Shown here in pieces: positions 34,147-40,613 of a DNA stretch of 64,000 bases (position 1 is the stretch's first letter; every line of letters starts with the position of its first letter). Position numbers and translations under genes: made by a program. The stretch is from NCBI GenBank assembly GCA_035295125.1, contig DATGJP010000072.1, forward strand, positions 1 through 64,000, read 5' to 3'. The notes under the pieces are model-generated. The model saw only the letters and a program-made list of their open reading frames with translations, was not told the origin of the DNA and did not search any database. This DNA is from JAICMB01 sp035295125 (GTDB lineage Bacteria > Acidobacteriota > Terriglobia > Bryobacterales > Bryobacteraceae).

Positions 34147-34863
34147 ATGCCGGAGAACACGAGGACCGTTCTGGTGACGGGTGCGGCGAAACGGATTGGC
34201 CGTGGTATCGCCGTGCATCTTGCGCATAGCGGGTTCCGTGTCGCCATTCATTACCGCGATTCGGAGCGCGAGGCGCGGCAAACAGCGGAGGAATGTGGCG
34301 GGGCGGAGTTGTTTCGCGCCAACCTCGAAAGCGTGTCGGAAATTCGCCGTATGTTTGCCGAGGTCGGGTCACGGGTGGGTCCGCTTTACGGGCTGGTGAA
34401 CAATGCCGCGCGATTCACGCGTTTCGATCCGCTCGAGATCACCGAGGCGGATTGGGATTTTATCCACAGCGTCAATCTCAAGGCTACGTTTTTCTGCTGC
34501 CAGGAGGCGGCCCGCGGCATGAAGCAGGCCGGCAACGGGCGGATCGTGAATATCAGTTCCCTGGGAGGGCTTCGGCCGTGGGCAGAGCACGCGCATTACT
34601 GTGCTTCGAAGGCGGGGGTCATCATGTTAACGCGCGCTCTTGCCAAGGCGTTGGCTCCGGAGATCACTGTGAATTCCGTGGCTCCGGGCGTGATTCCATT
34701 TGGGGACCTGGACGATCGGGCGGCAGCGATGGTGAAGGCGACGCCAGCCGGGCGGGCGGGCACCGCGGAAGAGATCGCCGATGCGGTCCTGTATTTCCTA
34801 AACGCGACGAACTTCATCACGGGGCAGGTTCTGGCGGTGGATGGCGGATTGAGCCAGAGATAA
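34147..34863 (+). CDS. SDR-family oxidoreductase (pteridine-reductase-like)
   Basis: A 238-residue classical short-chain dehydrogenase. The nucleotide-binding TGAAKRIGRG is at residues 11-20, and its basic residues plus HYRDS (35-39) fit NADPH use as in FolM/pteridine reductases. NNAA is at 85-88, the catalytic triad is S138, Y151 and K155 (YCASK), and PGVIPFGD and the C-terminal TGQVLAVDGGLS complete the family pattern. The likely reaction is reduction of a carbonyl or a dihydropteridine. The exact substrate is open. It is the last gene of the S41/ChaN-like/SDR run and is followed by a repeat pair. Confidence 0.9.
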   Translation: MPENTRTVLVTGAAKRIGRGIAVHLAHSGFRVAIHYRDSEREARQTAEECGGAELFRANLESVSEIRRMFAEVGSRVGPLYGLVNNAARFTRFDPLEITEADWDFIHSVNLKATFFCCQEAARGMKQAGNGRIVNISSLGGLRPWAEHAHYCASKAGVIMLTRALAKALAPEITVNSVAPGVIPFGDLDDRAAAMVKATPAGRAGTAEEIADAVLYFLNATNFITGQVLAVDGGLSQR

Positions 34864-34865
34864 TT

Positions 34866-34976
34866 ATGGTGGCGCCGGCGGTTTCGCCTGCGCGTTCCAG
34901 GGGAGCCCCAAAGCCAGGCGAAACCAGTCCGCCCACCTCACTTGGAACGCGCAGAGGCTTACGCCTATGGCGCCGG
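34866..34976. repeat. Inverted pair of REP-like arms between the SDR gene and clpS
   Basis: The left arm (34866-34900) reads GGTGGCGCCGGCGGTTTCGC and continues CTGCGCGTTCCAG. The right arm (34941-34976), on the minus strand, ends in CTCTGCGCGTTCCAAG. The arms face each other across about 40 bases, making a compact REPIN-like unit of 111 bases. The right arm covers the last codons and stop of clpS (stop at 34965-34967), so the insertion may have reshaped the ClpS C-terminus. Confidence 0.6.
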
Positions 34977-35297
34977 TTCAATCACGGCCGACATGGACCC
35001 TTTCGACCGCTCCATGCGCCAGTCGGCTCCATAGGCGTGGATCTGGTCGCGGGCGAATTCCGCGGTTGGCAACTCGCAGGTGATCACGATGGTCCGGCCG
35101 GTGGTGTCCACCTCAACGGCGTGCGAGTAAGCCTGCGATTCGGACATCGCGAAGAGCTTCTGGAGCATTTCGACGACATAGTCGTAGCTGTGGTCGTTGT
35201 CGTCGAGCAGCACGACGTGGTACATCGGAACCAGTTGATCTTCGGTTTCCTTTTTGAGCTCCGGAAGGCCGGTAACCGTAGCCATCGATGCTACCAT
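34965..35297 (-). CDS. clpS: ClpS adaptor of ClpAP protease
   Basis: A 110-residue adaptor that delivers N-degron substrates to ClpA/ClpC-ClpP. The core is clear: MYHVVLLDDNDHSYDYVVEMLQKLF, the SESQAYSHAVEVDTTGRTIV segment and ELAEFARDQIHAYGAD-like end (here LPTAEFARDQIHAYGAD). The usual N-D-x-T in the binding site is D-N-D-H-S here. The start is ATG 35297 or ATG 35285. Neither has a ribosome binding site, because the tmRNA gene begins at 35309 on the other strand. The promoter must therefore lie inside ssrA, or the message may be leaderless. Confidence 0.92.
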   Translation of the reverse strand: MVASMATVTGLPELKKETEDQLVPMYHVVLLDDNDHSYDYVVEMLQKLFAMSESQAYSHAVEVDTTGRTIVITCELPTAEFARDQIHAYGADWRMERSKGSMSAVIEPAP

Positions 35298-35308
35298 GAT
35301 AGTTGAAG

Positions 35309-35661
35309 GGGGCGTACCGGATTCGACGGGATTGAATCGTTGTGAGAAGGCGTGCCGGGTTCCGAGCTCCCGTTAAACGATCGGAAAACCATAACTGCCA
35401 ACACGCAGTTTGCATACGCTGCTTAATTAATTAAGTAGCCGCCCCTGGTACTGGGCCTGCACGGTATCTGAAGGGTGTCATCTCGTAGGCTGGGTCCAAA
35501 GCTTCTGCTCGGAGCTGTAAGGCCAAGATCAATCGGGCTAAGCCGCGGTGCTCTTGCCGGCTTCTGATACCGCGGCCGACAAACAACGAACCGGATACGC
35601 ACGTAGGCTTCTCAGGGCGGGCTTTCTCGGACGCGGGTTCAACTCCCGCCGCCTCCACCAC
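35309..35661 (+). ncRNA. ssrA: Transfer-messenger RNA (tmRNA)
   Basis: A 353-base one-piece tmRNA. The 5' end GGGGGCG pairs with CGCCTCC before the encoded ACCA end (seven-base-pair acceptor stem with one G-U), and GGTTCAACTCC is the T-loop. The conserved start GGGGGCGTACCGGATTCGAC is present. The message part begins at GCC 35397 and reads ANTQFAYAA, ending at TAA 35424-35426, followed by further stops in TAATTAATTAAG. tmRNA rescues stalled ribosomes and tags the nascent chain for ClpXP/ClpAP. The nine-residue tag keeps the terminal AA that ClpX recognises. It sits 11 bases from clpS (divergent) and seven bases from the end of the ankyrin gene (convergent). Confidence 0.97.
35397..35426 (+). 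other. tmRNA tag-peptide reading frame
   Basis: Resume codon GCC at 35397, then codons for NTQFAYAA and stop TAA at 35424. With the charged alanine the added tag is A-ANTQFAYAA. I recall the same tag from Solibacter, which supports the taxonomic reading of the window. Confidence 0.9.
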
Positions 35662-35668
35662 CCTATCC

Positions 35669-37438
35669 TTATTCGATCGCTCCTGCACGTTTCAGAACTA
35701 TTGCGAGATCCGTGTAGCCGCGCTCGAAAGCAATCTTTAAAGCCGTCACCCCCTGCGCGTCGCGCGCATTCACGTCGGCCCCCGCCGCGATCAGCATTTT
35801 AGCGATCTTCGGAGAATAAACGATATGGTTCTCGTTATCGAACTCTCGCGGCGCATCGATGGACCGCATCAGCGCAGTTCTGCCCGTCTTGGTTTTCGCG
35901 TTCACGTTCGCGCCTTTTTCCAGCAGCAACTCTATGCCATCCGTTTCGAACTGAGCTGACGCGAGTATCAACGCAGTCTCGCCGCGGTCGTTCGCAGCGT
36001 TCACGTCCGCGCCGTGCTCGAGCAGTCTATATCCGGCTTTGAATGGCTCGAGCCGTCCGAAGAAACGGGCGGCGTAAAGCAGCGCTGTATTGCCGTGGTT
36101 GTCGCGCGCATTTACGTCCGCGCCTGCTTCGAGCAGTAGCCCGATTGCCGGGTTCCCCTCGCCCGCCATCAGCATCATTGGAGTAACCCCTTCGCGACCG
36201 GTGTGATTCACGTCAGCTTTCGCTTGAATCAACAGATGGATTAATGGCTGACGCTCTTCTTTCCAACTCGATCGTGAAGCGGCAGCGCGCAGCAGGGCTG
36301 TGTTGCCGGCCGCGTCCACGACGTTCGGATCCGCGCCATGCTCGAGAATCGCCTTCACGGAGTCGGGTTGATAGTGGTCGGCAGCGATCATGAGCGCCGT
36401 ATCGCCGTTCGGTCCGGTGAGACTCGGGGAGGCGCCATGCTCCAGCAACAAGATCGTCTTATTGGCTCCGTAGTCGTTCGCGGCGGCGATCATCAACGCC
36501 GTTTGGCCGTCCTCACTACGGGAGTTCGGGTCAGCGCCCTGATGGAGCAGCGCCTCGGCGGATTCGGAGCTTCTTTCGGCGATTGCATGGACCAGCGCCC
36601 GATTCCGCGCCCGGCTCAGGAATAGCTCCCGATCGGCCAGTTTGGTTCCGCTGTTCAACAAGAGCGTCGCGCGATCGAGGTATCCCGCCGACGCCGCCCA
36701 ATCTGCCGCCGTCCGACCTTCGCGATCCGTCAGATTCGGATCCGCTCCTTTGTTCAATAACAGCTTCAGCATCGGCTCAGATGCTTCATCGAATTTCGCC
36801 ATGGCGGCGGCGATCAAAGCCGTGGCGCCTTTTTGATCGCGTGCATTGATATCGATCCCCTTGTCAATCAGGAGTGCCATCCGGTCGATTTTGCCTAATG
36901 CGGCGGTCAGCGCCAGTGCGTTTCTTCCGTCCTTTAAGCGCGCATTGATGTCAGCGCCTCTGGATAGCAGAATCGCAATCAATTCCGGCTGGTCGGCCCA
37001 CAAGGCCGCCGCTTCGGTGAGAGGCGACCAACCATTGCCATCCTGGGCATTCACATCCGCTCTGCGCGCAATCAACAGGCGCACCATCTCCAGGTCGGCG
37101 CCCACAACTTTGTACTCCGATGCGGAGCCCTGGATGGCCATGAGTAGAGGCGTGCGTCCCTGGTTATCATGCGCGTTCGCGTTCGCACCGCGATCGAGCA
37201 GGAGCCGGGCGACAGCGAGGCGGTCGCCCTCCGCGGCCACTTGCGCTCGTCCGGCGATCGATGCCGCACACATCAGGGGCGTACGACCGGTGTCATCGCG
37301 GCTGTCCGGAGCATGGCTTTGTTCGAGAAACGCTCGGACGACAGCTACATCCCCCTGCGAAGCCGCCCGGCAAAAGGGATCTTCCTCCTGAGCCGAGAGC
37401 GCAAGCACCCAACCGGCCAACAACAGGCCCCAACGCAT
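35669..37438 (-). CDS. Secreted ankyrin-repeat protein
   Basis: A 589-residue protein with a signal peptide (MRWGLLLAGWVLALSAQ) followed by about 14 ankyrin repeats covering nearly the whole chain. The repeats show the pattern G.TALM.AA......I..LLL..GAD.NA.D, for example VVDAAGNTALLRAAA and ANDRGETALILASA. No other domain is seen. A few units carry inserts (near residues 95-115 and 400-415). Periplasmic ankyrin arrays are protein-binding scaffolds, but the partner is unknown. It ends seven bases beyond the tmRNA 3' end, on the opposite strand. Confidence 0.92.
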   Translation of the reverse strand: MRWGLLLAGWVLALSAQEEDPFCRAASQGDVAVVRAFLEQSHAPDSRDDTGRTPLMCAASIAGRAQVAAEGDRLAVARLLLDRGANANAHDNQGRTPLLMAIQGSASEYKVVGADLEMVRLLIARRADVNAQDGNGWSPLTEAAALWADQPELIAILLSRGADINARLKDGRNALALTAALGKIDRMALLIDKGIDINARDQKGATALIAAAMAKFDEASEPMLKLLLNKGADPNLTDREGRTAADWAASAGYLDRATLLLNSGTKLADRELFLSRARNRALVHAIAERSSESAEALLHQGADPNSRSEDGQTALMIAAANDYGANKTILLLEHGASPSLTGPNGDTALMIAADHYQPDSVKAILEHGADPNVVDAAGNTALLRAAASRSSWKEERQPLIHLLIQAKADVNHTGREGVTPMMLMAGEGNPAIGLLLEAGADVNARDNHGNTALLYAARFFGRLEPFKAGYRLLEHGADVNAANDRGETALILASAQFETDGIELLLEKGANVNAKTKTGRTALMRSIDAPREFDNENHIVYSPKIAKMLIAAGADVNARDAQGVTALKIAFERGYTDLAIVLKRAGAIE

Positions 37439-37475
37439 AAGATCATCATCGCGCGGTCCAACGGCGCCGAGTGGC

Positions 37476-38654
37476 CTATCTCACTCCTGCATACGCCAGC
37501 GTCCAGAAATCCGTGAAGACTCTGGGCGGTTCGGGCGAATCCATCAGGCGCGGAGTGAAAAGAATGCCGATCACTCCCTTCGTCGGATCGACGTAAGCTG
37601 TGGTGCCGAGACCGCCGGTCCACCCGAACCGGCCCGGGGTGTGATAGATCTCGCTGCGCCCGATGTCGACCGCCATTCCCAGTCCCCAACTGGAATGCAT
37701 ACCGAAGAAGAGCTCCGAGCCGGCCCGTTGTTGAGGCATGAGTTGATCGGAGGTCATGAGCTCCACTGAGGCCGCCGAAAGAATCTGTTCGCGGCCATAG
37801 CGGCCCTTGTTCAGCATCATTTTGCTGAACGCGAAGTAATCGTCGAGCGTCGATACCAGCCCGCCTCCGCCCCATTCGCCAGGCGGCGGCGAACTCCATG
37901 CACTTTTCGCCGGATCGTCGAAGAAGTCCAGCTTGTTCGCCTGGCGATTGAAGACGTAGGAGCCGGACAGCCGATTGATTTTATCGGCCGGAACATAGAA
38001 ACCGGTGTCCTTAAGTCCGAGGGGATCGAAAATGCGCTCGCGCAGGAATGTCCCGAGTGATTGGCCGGACACCCGTTCAATGAGCGCTCCAAGCGTGTCG
38101 CCGCTCGTGTGATACATCCAGCGCTCGCCGGGCTGCGCCAACAATGGCAAGGAACCGAGTCTCTTTAACCATTCGTCCACCGACGGCGATTGTGATGGCA
38201 ACAGGGGCCCGTCGCCTCCGATGCGGTATTCGCGGATGTACTTCTGGATCGGATAGCTACCCGGCGCGGCCATGATGCTGCCGAAACCCATACGATAGGT
38301 CAACAAGTCGCGAACCGTGATCGCGCGTACGGTGGGGACGGTTTCATCGATTTGCGACGAGATGGACTTCAGCACACGCCTGTTGGCCAGTTCCGGGAGC
38401 CATGGTTCGATGGAGTCATCGAGCCGCATTTTGCAGTCTTCGACCAGAATCATGGCGGCGGCCGCGGTTAGAAGTTTTGTTAACGAGGCAATTCGGAAAA
38501 TGGTGTCGCGGCTCATGAGGGCGGGATTGTCGAACGCAAGGGAGCCAAGGGCTTCAATATGAACATCGTCGTGGTGGCTCACGAGCGCGACAAGCCCAGG
38601 CATCTCTTTCCGTTCGATGTGTCTTGACAGGATTTCATGCATTCGGTTGCTCAT
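37476..38654 (-). CDS. Serine hydrolase, beta-lactamase class C / esterase family
   Basis: About 392 residues from ATG 38654, chosen because AGGAATTCGA lies just upstream. The SxxK motif is S57-L-T-K60 (RIASLTKLLTAAAAM). The second motif is YHTSGDTLGALIE, in the place of YxN, and the third region is YHTPGRFGWTGGLGT. This fits the penicillin-binding-protein-like esterases (EstB/LACTB type) better than true AmpC. No signal peptide is visible, so it may be cytoplasmic. Likely substrates are esters or peptidoglycan-like amides. Beta-lactam resistance should not be assumed. Confidence 0.88.
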   Translation of the reverse strand: MSNRMHEILSRHIERKEMPGLVALVSHHDDVHIEALGSLAFDNPALMSRDTIFRIASLTKLLTAAAAMILVEDCKMRLDDSIEPWLPELANRRVLKSISSQIDETVPTVRAITVRDLLTYRMGFGSIMAAPGSYPIQKYIREYRIGGDGPLLPSQSPSVDEWLKRLGSLPLLAQPGERWMYHTSGDTLGALIERVSGQSLGTFLRERIFDPLGLKDTGFYVPADKINRLSGSYVFNRQANKLDFFDDPAKSAWSSPPPGEWGGGGLVSTLDDYFAFSKMMLNKGRYGREQILSAASVELMTSDQLMPQQRAGSELFFGMHSSWGLGMAVDIGRSEIYHTPGRFGWTGGLGTTAYVDPTKGVIGILFTPRLMDSPEPPRVFTDFWTLAYAGVR

Positions 38655-38720
38655 TCGAATTCCTCTCATTCATTAGAGAGTCGAACGGCCGAGGGTGATT
38701 TCGACAAATGCGGCGCTAAA

Positions 38721-40349
38721 TTACCGGGCGCGCGCATACGCCCGGCACCACTGCAACTCCGGACGGTCAGCTTGGGCATCGTTGGCAATCTCGAGGAGCT
38801 GCGCCGCGTAGGCCCGAGCCTTCATCTTGTCGCCGGCTTTATCCGCCGCCTTCACAGCGCCGGCGGTGGCGTTGAACCTGCGCGGCGCGGTCTTCAGCAC
38901 CGCCTCATACTGTTTCAGGGCCTCATCCGGTTCCCCATCCTCCAGCAGCAGGTCGGCATACATTTCGCGCACGGGCAACAAGGCTCCCGGTGTCACGGGA
39001 TGCTTATCGACGGCATCTTCGTGATCGGCCGCCAATCGGAGCTGCCGAAGCCCGTCGGCCTTGTTTCCATCCGCCCACACCGCCAGCGCTGTTGCCGCTT
39101 CCCACTGCGAGGCAAGCGAGCCGCTCCAATCGTAATCGCGAGTTGCCGGTAGGGCCCTCTGAATTGCCGCAATCCGTGCTGCTGAATCTCGCGCCGAACG
39201 GACATCGCCGGACCGGGCGGCGCCGATCGCTCTTGCGTAATGCCAGAGCGCTTCCACATTACGGAACCGGTCCCACGGAAACCATGCGGGAAGGGGATCC
39301 AGCGTTGCCGCCGCTGCCCAGTCATGACGCTCCAGTGCCCAGCGTGCGGGAGACGCAGCCAGAGCATACGCTGCCGCGAACTGGTTGTCATCGACGCGGG
39401 TCATGTCATGAATCTCGGCCAGCAGCTTTCGGGCATTTGTGTCCCTGGCTTCCTGCAAGTAGGCGTAGACCAGGTAGTCGATTGCATGGAGTTGGTCAAA
39501 CGATCCTCCCCCGCCGTGCAATCGTTCGGTCTGCGCGACCGCCGACCTGGCGGAAGCTACATTCGAGGTGATGGAATCGTCCCATAGGCCTAGGCGCGTG
39601 AAAATATGCGACGGCATGTGCAAGGCATGCGGCGAGTCCGGCGCAATCAACGCATAGGCGCGTGCCGCTTTGAGTCCCAATTCGGCAGTCGCCGGGTAGT
39701 CGACTGCATGAATGATGTAATGCGCCACGCCCGGATGGTTTTGATGACGGGGCAGTAGCTGGTTCAGGATCTCGCTGCCGCGCTTCTGCCACGTGTAGGA
39801 CTTATCCGTGGGGTCGAGGTAGCCAATCGCCACCAGTTGCAGGGCGTGAAAGATGGCTGCCTCGTCGTCGTCCGGGTTGCGCGCACAAACCGCGGCTAAT
39901 GCTTGTTCGTAATTCTTCGCGCGAGTGACGTGATCTACCGCTGGCCAGTCCTTATAGAACACCGCGAGGCTGCTGATGTAGTCTTGCTCGCGGCTGGTCT
40001 TCGCGCCAATCGCTGACGCCCGGTCGAGAGCCAACGCGCCCTGCGTCAGTTCATCGGCGGTTGGTGGCGCCCAGATGGGGTGATACCAGGTCCGGGCAAT
40101 GCCCCAAAGCGCGATGCCGCAGGACGGGTCGGCTGCCGCGGCTTTGTTGAACGTCACCCGTGCTTCTTCGTAGCCGAAGGAATGCAGCAGGGCCACGCCG
40201 CGCGACATCAGTTCCTGCGCCGGCGTGTTGCAGGAGGTGGTGAACGCTACGGTGCCGAGCCCGGCAACAGCGTGTTGATGTTGCGAATGGTCTTCTTGCG
40301 CTGCCGCAAGTTGAGCGCATAACAGCAGCGGCAACAGCCGTGGGTTCAT
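38721..40349 (-). CDS. Secreted TPR protein
   Basis: About 542 residues from ATG 40349, with a signal peptide (MNPRLLPLLLCAQLAAAQ) followed by a His-rich stretch (EDHSQHQHA). TPR-like helical pairs run through the chain (LMSRGVALLHSFGYEEARVTFNKAAAADPSCGIALWGIA, YADLLLEDGEPDEALKQYEAVLKTAP). Many acidobacterial and proteobacterial proteins share this layout and are annotated only as tetratricopeptide proteins. No enzymatic domain is seen. The longer frame upstream of 40349 crosses a repeat and is not used. Confidence 0.82.
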   Translation of the reverse strand: MNPRLLPLLLCAQLAAAQEDHSQHQHAVAGLGTVAFTTSCNTPAQELMSRGVALLHSFGYEEARVTFNKAAAADPSCGIALWGIARTWYHPIWAPPTADELTQGALALDRASAIGAKTSREQDYISSLAVFYKDWPAVDHVTRAKNYEQALAAVCARNPDDDEAAIFHALQLVAIGYLDPTDKSYTWQKRGSEILNQLLPRHQNHPGVAHYIIHAVDYPATAELGLKAARAYALIAPDSPHALHMPSHIFTRLGLWDDSITSNVASARSAVAQTERLHGGGGSFDQLHAIDYLVYAYLQEARDTNARKLLAEIHDMTRVDDNQFAAAYALAASPARWALERHDWAAAATLDPLPAWFPWDRFRNVEALWHYARAIGAARSGDVRSARDSAARIAAIQRALPATRDYDWSGSLASQWEAATALAVWADGNKADGLRQLRLAADHEDAVDKHPVTPGALLPVREMYADLLLEDGEPDEALKQYEAVLKTAPRRFNATAGAVKAADKAGDKMKARAYAAQLLEIANDAQADRPELQWCRAYARAR

Positions 40350-40412
40350 TCCGGCAATTCTAGCAGTCGGCGCCCGTTCCTTCTTGGCTCGCAAGTCTCT
40401 GATCTTTTTGCA

Positions 40413-40595
40413 TGTGGAAGGGTGGGGCAGGCGGTTCCGCCTGCCGTTGGAGTTTACCCAATAACACACGGGCGTTTCGCATGCAGGGTGTTCCTTGCGG
40501 CGTCTCCGGTGAAACCGTGCAGTCGATTTCGGTCAAGGCTGAGCATGCTCCGCAACTTCCAAGGCAGGCGAAACCGCCTGCGCCACCCTTCCACA
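40413..40595. repeat. REPIN-like element: two inverted GTGGAAGGGTGG arms
   Basis: The left arm at 40413-40452 begins TGTGGAAGGGTGGGGCAGGC, and the right arm at 40556-40595 is its inverted copy. By hand the two arms agree at 35 of 40 positions. Each arm is itself a palindrome (GGCAGGCGG..CCGCCTGCC). A 103-base spacer without a gene lies between. The whole 183-base unit sits between the TPR gene and the 3' end of the ADOP gene. Related single arms are at 30751 and 51769. Confidence 0.75.
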
Positions 40596-40613
40596 TCGTG
40601 CCGCTGGGAACCG

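Noticed and set aside
34293..35306. Plus-strand open frame of 337 codons
   Set aside because: It is a shifted frame over the SDR gene, then antisense to clpS, and crosses a repeat pair. No domain is seen.
35309..35661. tRNA gene at the TTCAA loop near 35640
   Set aside because: The T-loop and CCA belong to the tmRNA. There is no anticodon arm, and the matching acceptor strand is 350 bases upstream.
37476..38654. Reading the beta-lactamase-fold gene as a resistance gene
   Set aside because: The SxxK motif fits, but the YxN position is changed and no signal peptide is seen. The EstB/LACTB-type hydrolase group is more likely.
40350..40469. N-terminal extension of the TPR protein
   Set aside because: It would translate the right-to-left REP arm and place the signal peptide 40 residues inside. 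ATG 40349 gives a normal exported start.
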